Source: JBDOQU01 sp039839375 (GTDB lineage: Bacteria > Pseudomonadota > Alphaproteobacteria > DSM-16000 > Inquilinaceae). From it: DNA of 64,000 nt. This document shows positions 7,914 through 16,392 of this stretch, one piece after another (positions within the stretch are counted from its first letter, which is position 1; every line of letters begins with the position of its first letter). The DNA lies in NCBI RefSeq assembly GCF_039839375.1, contig NZ_JBDOQU010000003.1, positions 1 to 64,000 on the forward strand. The letters are read 5' to 3'. The notes beneath the pieces were generated by a model. The model did not search any database. It was not told where the DNA came from and was given only the letters and a program-made list of their open reading frames with translations. A program made the translations under genes and the position numbers.

Positions 7914-8860
7914 AACTCTCCCGCTGGCTCCGGCACGCGGGCGCTGGGGGAGGAGGGCGGGACGCGGTTGCGGGTTTCGCGGTGGAGGATATAGAGGCCG
8001 CTGCCGACGACGATCAGCGATCCGGCGATGATCCAGAGGTCCGGCAAATCGCCCCACAGCCAGAAGCCCAGCAGCACCGCCCAGACCATCGCGGTATATT
8101 CGAACGGCGCCAGGATCGCGACCGGGGCGATGCGGAACGCCTCCGTCAGCGCCAGGGTCGCGGTGCCGCCCAGAAGGCCGGTGGCGACCAGCAGGACCCA
8201 CTGCCAGCCGGTCGGCGTCCGGAAGTCGAAGGTCATCATGACGCCGGAGATGGCGATGACCACGATCGCGGAATAGAAGATGAGGGAGGCGTTGGTCTCC
8301 GTTCGGGTGAGCTTGCGGATGAGGGCGGTGGAAAGGGCGTAGCAGAAGGTGCCGGCCAGCGCCGCCAGCGCGCCGATCGAAAGGAAGCCGGCAAGGTCGG
8401 TGGTCCCCGGCCGCAGCATGACGATGACGCCCAGGAAGCCGACGCCGACCGCGCTCCACCGCCGCACGCCGACGCTTTCGCCCAGCAGCGGCACCGAGAG
8501 CGCGGTGATGAAGATCGGCGCGGCGAAGGCGATGGCGTAGGCGTCGGCCAGCGGCATCACGCTGAAGGCGTAGTAGAAGAAGAAGGCCGCCCCCATGCCG
8601 ATGAGCCCGCGCAGCATCTGGGCACCCGGCCGCCGGGTCGCCAGCGCCGACAGCCCGCCCGACCGCGCGATCAGCACCATCAGCGGCAGGAGGCCGAACA
8701 GGCTGCGGAAGAAGACGAGCTGCGCCGTGCCGAAATCGTCGGTCAGCCATTTCACGACCGCGTCCATCAGCGACAGCAGGAAGACTGCCAGCGTGTAGAG
8801 GCCGATTCCCCGCAAGACGACGGAGCCGGCCGCCGGACCGGCGAGTTTGGTTGCGCTCAT
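7910..8860 (-). CDS. DMT-superfamily (EamA) transporter
   Basis: 316 residues with about ten hydrophobic helices in two EamA halves. Recognisable features are LLSLMDAVVKWL with the acidic residue in TM1, AFFFYYAFSVMPLADAYAIAFAAPIFITALSVPLLGE ending the first half, and APFEYTAMVWAVLLGFWLWGDLP in the second. EamA proteins are inner-membrane drug/metabolite exporters; the substrate here is unknown. Its stop overlaps the adenosine deaminase start by four bases, so export of a purine-related metabolite is a reasonable but unproven inference. Confidence 0.88.
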   Translation of the reverse strand: MSATKLAGPAAGSVVLRGIGLYTLAVFLLSLMDAVVKWLTDDFGTAQLVFFRSLFGLLPLMVLIARSGGLSALATRRPGAQMLRGLIGMGAAFFFYYAFSVMPLADAYAIAFAAPIFITALSVPLLGESVGVRRWSAVGVGFLGVIVMLRPGTTDLAGFLSIGALAALAGTFCYALSTALIRKLTRTETNASLIFYSAIVVIAISGVMMTFDFRTPTGWQWVLLVATGLLGGTATLALTEAFRIAPVAILAPFEYTAMVWAVLLGFWLWGDLPDLWIIAGSLIVVGSGLYILHRETRNRVPPSSPSARVPEPAGEL

Positions 8861-8940
8861 GGCTGCCTGGGACGCTGAAAAGGACCTTTCAGCGATACGC
8901 CGCCCGCAAACACCTGTCCAGACGGCGGCCGGAAAATCGC

Positions 8941-10260
8941 TCAGCCGATCTTTCGGGCGACCGGATCGCCTGGGTTGACGGCCCGGTGGCCGACCGAGAA
9001 AGCCCGGCGCAGGGCGTCGGCGGCGCGATCGGCCTGCGCCCTGTCGCGGGCGTGGAGAAGGGCCAGCGGACGGCCCTTCGGTCCGACCGCTTCGCCGATC
9101 CCCGCTGCCTCCGTCAGGCCGACGGCGGGATCTATCGTGTCGGACGGGGCCTTGCGGCCGCCCCCCATCTCCACGATCGCGACGCCGATGGCGCGGGTGT
9201 CGATGGCGGTGACTACGCCCTCCCTCGCGGGATGGACCGGGACCGTCAGCGGCGCTTCCGGCAGATCGTCGCGATATGTGGCCAGGATGTCCTTCGGCCC
9301 GCCCAGCGCCGCGACCATGCGGGCGAACCGGTCGGCCGCCTCGCCGCCGTCGATCGCGCTCCCGACCCTGGCGCGGGCCTCCCTGGCGTCGGCGGCGAGG
9401 CCGCCCAGCATCAGAAGCTCCGCCGCCAGCGCGACCATCACCTCCCGCAGGCGCGGATCGGCGGCGCGGCCGGTCAGGAAGTCGAGGGACTCCCTAACCT
9501 CCACCGCGTTTCCGGCGGCGCGGCCCAGCACCTGGTTCATGTCGGTCATCAGCGCGACGGTCGGCAGCCCGGCGCCGTTGGCGACGGTGACGAGGCTCTG
9601 CGCCAGTTCCGCCGCATCGTCCGGATCGGGCTTGAATGCGCCTGAGCCGAACTTGACGTCCATCACCAGCCCCTGAAGGCCGGCGGCCAGCTTCTTCGAC
9701 AGGATCGACGCGGTGATGAGGTCCAGGCTCTCCACCGTGCCGGTGGTGTCGCGGATGGCGTAGATGCGCTTGTCGGCGGGCGCGATGTCCTTCGTCGCGC
9801 CGATGATGGCGCAGCCGGCGGATCGCACGACGCGCTCCAGCGTCTCGTTGTCCGGCAGGCTGCGATAGCCCGGAATGCTGTCCAGCTTGTCCAGCGTGCC
9901 GCCGGTATGGCCGAGGCCCCGGCCGGAGATCATCGGCACGTAGCCGCCGCAGGCGGCGATGGCGGGGCCGAGGATCAGGCTGACCTTGTCGCCCACGCCG
10001 CCGGTCGAATGCTTGTCCAGCACCGGCCCCCCCAGATCCTTCGACGACCAGTCGAGCACGGAGCCCGAGCGCATCATGGCGCGGGTGAGGGCGACCCGCT
10101 CGCGCATGTCCATGCCGCGGATCAGGACGGCCATGCAGAAGGCGGCGACCTGGCCCTCGGTCACCGTCTCCGCCGTGACGCCGCCGATGAAGGAGGCGAT
10201 CTCGTTCTCGGTCAGGGTGCCGTTGTCGCGCTTCTTGGCGATGATCTCCTGCGTCAGCAT
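8941..10260 (-). CDS. deoA: Thymidine phosphorylase
   Basis: 439 residues, full length for the family. It splits thymidine to thymine and 2-deoxyribose-1-phosphate. Diagnostic stretches are the N-terminal EIIAKKRDNGTLTENEI helix pair, the phosphate-binding KHSTGGVGDKVSL, SGRGLGHTGGTLDKLDSIPG, the YAIRDTTGTVES region, and VMDVKFGSGAF. It ends in the small C-terminal domain shared with pyrimidine phosphorylases. deoC stops four bases upstream of its ATG, so deoC-deoA form an operon that feeds the deoxyribose product into glycolysis as acetaldehyde and glyceraldehyde-3-phosphate. Confidence 0.96.
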   Translation of the reverse strand: MLTQEIIAKKRDNGTLTENEIASFIGGVTAETVTEGQVAAFCMAVLIRGMDMRERVALTRAMMRSGSVLDWSSKDLGGPVLDKHSTGGVGDKVSLILGPAIAACGGYVPMISGRGLGHTGGTLDKLDSIPGYRSLPDNETLERVVRSAGCAIIGATKDIAPADKRIYAIRDTTGTVESLDLITASILSKKLAAGLQGLVMDVKFGSGAFKPDPDDAAELAQSLVTVANGAGLPTVALMTDMNQVLGRAAGNAVEVRESLDFLTGRAADPRLREVMVALAAELLMLGGLAADAREARARVGSAIDGGEAADRFARMVAALGGPKDILATYRDDLPEAPLTVPVHPAREGVVTAIDTRAIGVAIVEMGGGRKAPSDTIDPAVGLTEAAGIGEAVGPKGRPLALLHARDRAQADRAADALRRAFSVGHRAVNPGDPVARKIG

Positions 10261-10264
10261 CGGA

Positions 10265-11119
10265 TCAGTAGCTTCCGGCCGCCGGTTTCGCCGCGTCTTC
10301 CGCCGGCAGGTTCAGCATGGAGCGGAGGTCCGTCATGATGCCGGACGCGCCGATGCGGAAGGTGGCCGGCGTCGCCCAGCCGGAGCCCATCATGTCGTCG
10401 GCGAGCGCCAGATAGCGCGCGGCCTGCGCTGTATCCTTGATGCCGCCGGACGGCTTCAGTCCGACCGCGCGGCCGGATCGCTTGATCGCGTCCAGCATGA
10501 TCGCGGCGGCCTCGAGCGACGCGCCGCCGCCGACCTTGCCGGTGGAGGTCTTGATGAAGTCGGCCCCCTCCGCGATCGCGATGTCGCTGATGGCGGCGAC
10601 CGTTTCGGCGTCCGGAAGCTGGCTCGTCTCCAGGATCACCTTCAGCGGCACGTCGGAGCCGCAGACCTTCCTGCAGGCGGCGACCACCTCGCGGCCGATC
10701 GCCAAGTCGCCGGCCAGATGGGCGCGGTAGGGATAGACGATGTCGATCTCCTCCGATCCCTCGTCGATTGCCTCCCGCGTCTCCCTGGCCGCCTTCTCCG
10801 GGTCGGCGCCGCCCTGCGGGAAGTTGGCCACGCTGGCGACCTTGACGCCGGTGCCGACCAGCGCCTTGCGGGCGACGGCGACGAATTGCGGATAGAGGCA
10901 GACGGCGGCCACGTGGCCTTCCGGCGTCACCGCGCGGTGGCAGAACGCCTTGATCCGTTCCGGCGTGTCGTCGTCGTTCAGGCTGGTGAAGTCCAGCAGC
11001 GAGAGCGCCCGTTTCGCCGTTTCCCGCGACGCGGCGGCCGTCGCCGCCCGGTCGATTCGGGCGCGGAGCGTGTCGGTGAGGGCGAAGGGCGCTTGCTCGG
11101 CGGACATGGCTGCACTCAT
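10265..11119 (-). CDS. deoC: Deoxyribose-phosphate aldolase
   Basis: About 284 residues. Class I aldolase cleaving deoxyribose-5-phosphate. The E. coli-type long form is seen: LSLLDFTSLNDDDTPERIKAFCHRA, then VCLYPQFV, VANFPQG, EIDIVYPY, LKVILETSQL, and the Schiff-base lysine in GADFIKTSTGKV followed by GLKPSGGI. Start codons at 11119 and 11107 are both possible; the frame opens at 11155. It is the first gene of the deoC-deoA pair. The 200 bp upstream hold two strong hairpins that separate it from adenosine kinase. Confidence 0.94.
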   Translation of the reverse strand: MSAAMSAEQAPFALTDTLRARIDRAATAAASRETAKRALSLLDFTSLNDDDTPERIKAFCHRAVTPEGHVAAVCLYPQFVAVARKALVGTGVKVASVANFPQGGADPEKAARETREAIDEGSEEIDIVYPYRAHLAGDLAIGREVVAACRKVCGSDVPLKVILETSQLPDAETVAAISDIAIAEGADFIKTSTGKVGGGASLEAAAIMLDAIKRSGRAVGLKPSGGIKDTAQAARYLALADDMMGSGWATPATFRIGASGIMTDLRSMLNLPAEDAAKPAAGSY

Positions 11120-11197
11120 GGGGCGGCTGGGACGTGCTGAGTATCTACAAATCATAGGCGCGCCGGCGGACCCATGCCAGCCCCAGCCGGGAGGAGG

Positions 11198-11253
11198 CTA
11201 GTGCGATGGTTTCAACGCTTGGTTCCCAAGCGTTGAAAGCTGAATCGCACTAG
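11198..11253. repeat. CTAG-bounded palindrome with nested hairpin
   Basis: Outer arms CTAGTGCGAT and ATCGCACTAG enclose a perfect 13-bp stem TTTCAACGCTTGG / CCAAGCGTTGAAA with loop TTC. There is no T-tract, so it is not a classic terminator. It sits in the deoC leader, downstream of adenosine kinase. Confidence 0.75.
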
Positions 11254-11266
11254 AGTCAATAGGTTG

Positions 11267-11313
11267 GTGTTCCGATGCCGATGGATGGTTCCCATCCATC
11301 GGCATCGGAACAC
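11267..11313. repeat. Perfect 22-bp stem hairpin at the adenosine kinase stop codon
   Basis: Left arm 11267-11288 (GTGTTCCGATGCC...) and right arm 11292-11313 pair without mismatch around loop TTC; the right arm runs into the stop codon of adenosine kinase (CTA on this strand). Same loop as the neighbouring 11198-11253 element. It could stabilise the mRNA 3' end or attenuate transcription into deoC. Confidence 0.75.
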
Positions 11314-12311
11314 TAGGCCGCGCTGGTCATGCGGCGGGCGACCAGCGCCTTGAGGTCGGCTTCGGGGCGGGCGCCGACATGGGAGATCACTTCCGCCGCG
11401 GCGATGCTGCCGATGCGGGCGCAGTCGGGCAGGGAACGGCCGGCGGTCAGCCCGTGGAGGAAACCCGCGGCATAGAGGTCGCCGGCGCCGGTCGTGTCGA
11501 CCACCTGGCCCAGCCGTTCGGCCGACGCCTCGTGCGTCGTCGCGCCTTCCAGCACGATCGATCCCTTCTCCGACCGGGTGATGACGGTGATGGCGCAGGC
11601 GCCGCGCACGGCCGCGATGGCGTCCTCCAGCGTGGACACGCGGTAAAGCTCCATGATCTCCGTCTCATTGCCGAACAGCACGTCGACATGGCCGTCGATC
11701 AGGTCGCGGAAGCTGTCGCGGTGCCGCTCCACGCAGAAGCTGTCGGACAGGGTGAGGGAGACCTTGCGGCCGGCGGCGTGGGCGATCCGGGCGGCCTTCA
11801 GGAAGGCTTCCTTGGCGGTCGGGCGATCCCAGAGATAGCCTTCCATGTAGATGATCTCCGCCGCCTCGACGATGGCGGGATCGATGTCGTCCGGCGTCAG
11901 CTCGTTGGCCGCACCCAGGAAGGTGTTCATCGTACGCTGGGCGTCCGGCGTCACCAGGATCAGGCTGCGGCCGGTCGGCGGCTCCTGGTGCAGGGGCGCG
12001 CTCTCGAACGTCACGCCCATGGCGCGGATGTCGTGGCGGAACACCCGGCCCAGTTGGTCGTCGCGCACCTTGCCGAAGAAGGCGCAGGCCGACCCCAGCA
12101 TCGCCGCGCCGGCCATGGTGTTGGCGCATGACCCGCCCGACATCTCGATCCCCGGCCCCATCCGACCGTAGAGGTCCTCCGCCTCGTCGGCCTCGATCAG
12201 CCGCATCGCCCCCTTGGTCAGCACGTTATCGTCTAGAAAGCGATCGTCGGCATGGGCGATCACGTCGACCAGGGCATTGCCGATGCCGGCGATGTTGAAC
12301 TTGGCTGTCAT
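11313..12311 (-). CDS. Adenosine kinase (PfkB family)
   Basis: 332 residues. ATP-dependent phosphorylation of adenosine (alphaproteobacterial PfkB subgroup). The N-terminus KFNIAGIGNALVDVIA is typical, followed by the MSGGSCANTMAGAAMLG substrate motif and, near the C-terminus, VVDTTGAGDLYAAGFLHG with the anion-hole GAGD and its catalytic Asp. The start at 12311 is the last in-frame ATG before the conserved N-terminus; the frame extends upstream to 12425 without similarity. It is divergent from the EI24-domain gene. With adenosine deaminase it balances AMP salvage against deamination. Confidence 0.9.
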   Translation of the reverse strand: MTAKFNIAGIGNALVDVIAHADDRFLDDNVLTKGAMRLIEADEAEDLYGRMGPGIEMSGGSCANTMAGAAMLGSACAFFGKVRDDQLGRVFRHDIRAMGVTFESAPLHQEPPTGRSLILVTPDAQRTMNTFLGAANELTPDDIDPAIVEAAEIIYMEGYLWDRPTAKEAFLKAARIAHAAGRKVSLTLSDSFCVERHRDSFRDLIDGHVDVLFGNETEIMELYRVSTLEDAIAAVRGACAITVITRSEKGSIVLEGATTHEASAERLGQVVDTTGAGDLYAAGFLHGLTAGRSLPDCARIGSIAAAEVISHVGARPEADLKALVARRMTSAA

Positions 12312-12490
12312 GGGTAGGCGGCTCCGGCCGGAATATCGAAAGCTTGTCGCGAAAGGCGCGGAGTATAGCGAGCGAAGGCCATCGGGCAAGCCGCGCGCCC
12401 CCGTGCCGGCTTGAAGCGGGGGCATGGTCGGCCCAACTGGGGCGGGGACGCCTGTTTCGCGTCCGGAATCATGAACCGGGGACCCCAGGG

Positions 12491-13168
12491 ATGATCGCCG
12501 CCTTCTTCCGCGCGCTCGGCCAGTTGACCGACCCGCCCGTGCGCCGGGTGCTGTGGCGGTCGATCGCGCTCAGCCTGCTGCTCATCATCCTGCTGGTGAC
12601 CGGCCTCTACGCCCTGCTGGCGGCGGTGCAGGTCACCGGCCTCGTCTGGCTGGACACCACGATCGACGTGCTGGGCGGGCTGGGGGCGCTGGTCGGGGCC
12701 TATTTCCTCTTTCCCGCCGTGGTCGGCATGGTGGCGGGGTTCTTCCTGGACGCCGTGGCCGATGCTGTGGAGGCACGGCACTATCCGGGACTGCCGCCGG
12801 CGCGGTCGCTGGGAATGGGGGAGACGGTGCTGGCGGCGCTGCGCTTCTTCGCCATCCTGGCGATCGCCAACCTGGCGGCGCTGGCGTTGGTCTATCTGAT
12901 CCCGGTGCTCAATCTCATCGTCTTCTACGTGCTGAACGGCTACCTGCTGGGCCGGGAGTATTTCGAGCTGGTGGCTTTGCGGCGGATGCCGGCGGCGGAG
13001 GCGGCGGCCTTCCGGAAGCGGCATGGCGGCCGCATCTTCATGGCCGGCGCGGTGGTCGCGCTGGTGCTGTCGATCCCGATCGTGAACCTGATCGTTCCGA
13101 TCCTTGGTACGGCTTTTATGGTTCATATATTTCAAGGTCTTGTCTCAAAATTCTCACAGCACGGCTGA
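12491..13168 (+). CDS. EI24-domain membrane protein (CysZ-like)
   Basis: 225 residues with four to five hydrophobic segments (about residues 20-55, 60-85, 110-160 and 185-210) and the EI24 pattern YLIPVLNLIVFYVLNGYLLGREYFELVALRR, followed by PIVNLIVPILGTAFMVHIF. The family includes the sulfate permease CysZ, but this subgroup is generally annotated only as EI24-domain protein, so sulfate transport should not be assumed. The ATG at 12491 follows GGGGACCCCAGGG. The final ~45 bases are visibly AT-richer than the rest of the gene. Confidence 0.82.
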   Translation: MIAAFFRALGQLTDPPVRRVLWRSIALSLLLIILLVTGLYALLAAVQVTGLVWLDTTIDVLGGLGALVGAYFLFPAVVGMVAGFFLDAVADAVEARHYPGLPPARSLGMGETVLAALRFFAILAIANLAALALVYLIPVLNLIVFYVLNGYLLGREYFELVALRRMPAAEAAAFRKRHGGRIFMAGAVVALVLSIPIVNLIVPILGTAFMVHIFQGLVSKFSQHG

Positions 13169-13261
13169 GTCGTTTGCTGGTGATCTCCCGGTTCTGTGTT
13201 ACGATCCCGGCAATCGCAGACCAGATATGGGATCAACATCAACTTCGGGAGTCTATAGCCG

Positions 13262-13957
13262 GTGTTTCGACGAAAGAGCCCACCACCGGGGACCGGTCCA
13301 CAGACGGGCCGAGACAGCCAGGATGGCGCGTCCTCACCCCAGGATTCCGCCCCTGACGGCGGCGCGGCTCGGCCCGCCGCTCCCTTGTTCGAAGGATCCA
13401 AGATGAACACCACGCCTTCCTCGTCGTCGTTCAAGCCCGACATCCCGCGTCGCGTCGTCGATATCCCGGGCGCGCCCCGCCGCCGGTTCGGCGAGGGCGA
13501 AGGCTCCGTCTCCGGCGGCGCCGCTCCTTCCACGGGCTCGGAACATGGCCGCAAGCTGATCGTCGGCCGCGACATCTCCCTCTCGGGAGGTGAGATCAGC
13601 GCCTGCGACCATCTGGTCGTCGAAGGCAGGATCGAAGCCAAGATCTCCGATTGCCGGACGATCGAGGTCGCGGAATTCGGCACCTTCAAGGGCAGCGCGG
13701 AGATCGATGAGGCCGACATCGCTGGTCATTTCGAAGGCGAACTGACCGTCTCGGGCCGTCTGCGCCTGCGCGGCACCGGCACCGTCTCCGGCTCCATCCG
13801 CTACGGCGAACTGGAGGTCGAGGCCGGCGGCAGGCTGATCGGCAAGCTCGATCCCATCGGCGGCGCTTCCGCTCCGGCGAAGCCGTCGGTCGTCTCCAGC
13901 GCTTCGCGCGAGACGGAAAAGCCCCGCGAAGCCGCGGCGGCCGGCGAGGCGGGCTAA
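13262..13957 (+). CDS. Bactofilin (polymer-forming cytoskeletal protein)
   Basis: 231 residues from a GTG at 13262. A disordered Pro/Ser/Gly-rich N-terminus precedes the right-handed beta-helix core: KLIVGRDISLSGGEISACDHLVVEGRIEAKISDCRTIEVAEFGTFKGSAEIDEADIAGHFEGELTV and further rungs, ending in a Pro/Ala-rich tail. Bactofilins assemble without nucleotide into filaments that organise cell-wall enzymes or stalks. The segment PRRVVDIPGAPRRR before the core is the kind of short N-terminal motif that recruits membrane or cell-wall partners. The ATG at 13403 has a better ribosome site (AAGGA) and could give a 184-residue form; VFRRKSPPP at 13262 looks like family N-termini. Confidence 0.88.
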   Translation: MFRRKSPPPGTGPQTGRDSQDGASSPQDSAPDGGAARPAAPLFEGSKMNTTPSSSSFKPDIPRRVVDIPGAPRRRFGEGEGSVSGGAAPSTGSEHGRKLIVGRDISLSGGEISACDHLVVEGRIEAKISDCRTIEVAEFGTFKGSAEIDEADIAGHFEGELTVSGRLRLRGTGTVSGSIRYGELEVEAGGRLIGKLDPIGGASAPAKPSVVSSASRETEKPREAAAAGEAG

Positions 13958-13966
13958 GAGATCCTC

Positions 13967-14022
13967 TCATTTTGAGCCTGTCGAAGGATGTGTGCCCCAC
14001 ATGGTTCGATAGGCTCACCCTT
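13967..14022. repeat. Family B intergenic repeat
   Basis: TTTGAGCCTGTCGAAGG, a short TGTGTGCCCCAC bridge and ACATGGTTCGATAGGCTCACC: inverted arms built on AGCCTGTCGAA / TTCGATAGGCT. Also present at 40767-40829 and, as a half, at 24739-24765. Confidence 0.7.
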
Positions 14023-14033
14023 CCCCTTTTTTT

Positions 14034-14155
14034 GGTCATTCCGGGCTTGACCCGGAATCCATGGGCCGTTCCCGCTTCGTCGCCGGCGCGAGAATGATCG
14101 CCGCCTTGGCGGCTATAGACATCGTATGGATGCCGGATCGGGGTCCGGCATGACG
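14034..14155. repeat. Family A paired hairpin repeat
   Basis: GTCAT, stem TCCGGG/CCCGGA, ATCCAT; spacer; ATGGAT, stem GCCGGA/TCCGGC, ATGAC. A T-run precedes it and a family B copy is immediately upstream. Together they fill most of the bactofilin-peptidase gap. Confidence 0.8.
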
Positions 14156-14250
14156 ATTTTTGAAGAAAAGAATGCGGACACAGGTGATTCGACAGCCAGC
14201 CGATCGAGGGTGATTGACGGCGGGTTGCGATCCAGCCGATCCTCCGGCCC

Positions 14251-15255
14251 ATGCCGGATACCCTCTCCCCCTCCGCTCTCCACACCGACGCCCTCGTCTG
14301 GGACGCCCATAGCTGCCTGCCGCTGAAGCCGGGGATCGATATCGTCCCGGCGCTGGAGCGGCATCGGCGGGCGGGGGTGGATTTCGTCTCGATCAATGTC
14401 GGGATGGATTTCAACCCTTCGGCCGACGTGCTGGCCGTCCTGGAGGATTTCCGGCCTCAGATCGAAGGTCATTCGGACCGGTTCGCCCTCGCCGGCACGG
14501 CGGCGGAGGTCGGGAAGGCCAAGCGGCAGGGGAAGCTCGCCATCGCGTTCGACCTGGAAGGGTCGGACATGCTGGATGGCGATCTCGGGATGCTCCGCCG
14601 CTACCGCGATCTCGGCGTCCGGCAGATGCATCTGGCCTATAACCGCGACAATGCGGTCGGCGGCGGCTGCCACGGCGCCGATATCGGGCTGACCGCCTTC
14701 GGCCGGAAAGTGGTGGCGGAGATCAACGCGCTCGGCATCCTCATGGATTGCTCCCACACCGGCCATCGGACCAGCCTGGAGGTGATGGAGATGTCGACCC
14801 GGCCGGTCGTCTTCTCCCATGCCAACGCCAGGGCGCTGGTCGACCATCCCCGCAACATATCGGACGAGCAGGCGAAGGCCTGCGCCGCGACCGGCGGGGT
14901 GGTGGGCGTGACCGGCGTCGGCCTCTTCCTCGGCGATCCGGCGGCGGGAACGGCGGCGATGGTCCGGCAGGTCGATTATCTCAGCGAGCTGATCGGCCCA
15001 GGCCATGTCGGCATCGGCCTCGATTTCGTCTTCATCCGCGGCGTCGATGACGACCCGCCGGGATTCGACCCATCGCTCTGGTGGCCGGCCGGCAGCGGCT
15101 ACGCGGATTTCGACCAGATGGCCTTCGCTGCGCCGGAACAGCTTCCGGAGCTGACGGAAGCGCTTTTGGCCGGCGGCCACGGCGAGGCCGAGGTGAAGGG
15201 CATCCTCGGCGGCAACTTCCTGCGCGCCGCGAGGGAGACCTGGCCCACGGCCTAA
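14251..15255 (+). CDS. Membrane dipeptidase (peptidase M19) family protein
   Basis: 334 residues with the renal-dipeptidase TIM barrel. Identified metal-site positions are His20 in WDAHSC, Glu in FDLEGSD, His in LMDCSHTGH and His in VVFSHANAR, followed by HPRNISDEQ and GIGLDFVF. The canonical first motif is H-x-D; here it is His20-Ser-Cys22, so the Asp ligand is replaced by Cys. Activity against dipeptides is therefore uncertain, though a set of proteobacterial homologues may share this change. No signal peptide is seen. It stands alone after a repeat-rich intergenic stretch. Confidence 0.87.
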   Translation: MPDTLSPSALHTDALVWDAHSCLPLKPGIDIVPALERHRRAGVDFVSINVGMDFNPSADVLAVLEDFRPQIEGHSDRFALAGTAAEVGKAKRQGKLAIAFDLEGSDMLDGDLGMLRRYRDLGVRQMHLAYNRDNAVGGGCHGADIGLTAFGRKVVAEINALGILMDCSHTGHRTSLEVMEMSTRPVVFSHANARALVDHPRNISDEQAKACAATGGVVGVTGVGLFLGDPAAGTAAMVRQVDYLSELIGPGHVGIGLDFVFIRGVDDDPPGFDPSLWWPAGSGYADFDQMAFAAPEQLPELTEALLAGGHGEAEVKGILGGNFLRAARETWPTA

Positions 15256-15351
15256 TAATGTCCCGATAGCTCCCCCTTATGCGCAATTGTCCCGCCCCTG
15301 CGGCGGGCCTTAGATGGTTGCGCGTTCGGAACGAAGGTGTGGGAGGGGGCG

Positions 15352-16377
15352 ATGGTGCTGGTCTTCTTTGCCACCAACCGGAACCTCGTCGGCACGAAGG
15401 GAAAGCCCGATTTCGGGGAGGGCTTCAACGAGGACGGCCCGGCGGCGATCCGGTTCGGCTTCGCCGAGGTCCCGGTGTCGGCGGCGAGACCCGATCTCGA
15501 TGCCATCGCGATCACCGTCGCGGCTGAGAAGATCAATGTCAGCGACGAGTCCAGCCGCGTGCTGGGCAGCGATATCGTCTTCACCCAGATTCGGGCGAAG
15601 ATGCTGGCCCATTCGCGCGACACGCTGGCCTTCCTGCACGGCTACGCCAACTCCTTCCGGTCGGCGCTCCACCACGCCGCCCGGCTGAAGGCGATCTACA
15701 AGCATCCCTTCAACATGTTCATGTTCTCCTGGCCATCGAACGGCCGGATGGTGCCGTTCATGGACTATTATCTCGACCGGACGGACGCCAAATCCTCCAG
15801 CCTCGCCATGGCGCGGACGCTCATCAAATATCGCGACTTCCTGGCCGAAGGGGACCGCGCGCGCTGGTGCGAGCAGCGGCTGCATCTCCTGGCCCATTCG
15901 ATGGGCAACTACGCGCTGCGGCACGCCGTCCAGGGCTTCAGGTCACAGGCGGCGTCCCTGCCACGGATGTTCGACCAGGTGATCCTGACCGCCGCCGATG
16001 AGGATCACGACACGTTCGAGCATGACCACAAGCTGCGCTGCCTGCCGGATATGGCGGAGCGGGTCACGGTCTATTTCAACAACCGAGATCTGGCGCTCAG
16101 GGTCAGCGACGGGACGAAGGCCAATCCGGACCGGCTGGGATCGAACGGGCCGCGCCTGCGGGACGGGCTGCCGCTCAAGATCAGCCTGGTCGACTGCCAG
16201 CGAATCTCGCCCGATGACCGGCCGTCCGATGCGCCGAAGCGGGACTGGAAGGAACACAACTACCACCGCGACAGCGCGACTGTGGTCAAGGACATCACCG
16301 CCGTCCTGAAGGGCGGGATGTCGGACGCCATTCCCGGCCGGGCGTACGTGCCGGAGATCAGGACCTATAGGCTGTAG
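15352..16377 (+). CDS. DUF900 alpha/beta hydrolase
   Basis: 341 residues. N-terminal VLVFFATNRN and the following beta-rich part are typical of DUF900 proteins; then LAFLHGYANSF (oxyanion region), FMFSWPSNG, and the nucleophile elbow LLAHSMGNYALRHA with Ser. A late FNNRDLALRVSD segment and an HNYHRD region supply likely Asp and His. The family is of unknown substrate. The ATG at 15352 is preceded by GGGAGGGGGCG, a strong ribosome site. No signal peptide. It is convergent with the CDP-alcohol phosphatidyltransferase gene 15 bp downstream. Confidence 0.85.
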   Translation: MVLVFFATNRNLVGTKGKPDFGEGFNEDGPAAIRFGFAEVPVSAARPDLDAIAITVAAEKINVSDESSRVLGSDIVFTQIRAKMLAHSRDTLAFLHGYANSFRSALHHAARLKAIYKHPFNMFMFSWPSNGRMVPFMDYYLDRTDAKSSSLAMARTLIKYRDFLAEGDRARWCEQRLHLLAHSMGNYALRHAVQGFRSQAASLPRMFDQVILTAADEDHDTFEHDHKLRCLPDMAERVTVYFNNRDLALRVSDGTKANPDRLGSNGPRLRDGLPLKISLVDCQRISPDDRPSDAPKRDWKEHNYHRDSATVVKDITAVLKGGMSDAIPGRAYVPEIRTYRL

Positions 16378-16392
16378 AGCGCGGAAAGTACG

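Noticed and set aside
6906..8750. Apparent 614-residue fusion including adenosine deaminase
   Set aside because: The upstream half is a shadow of the DMT transporter in another frame; only the part from 7913 is homologous.
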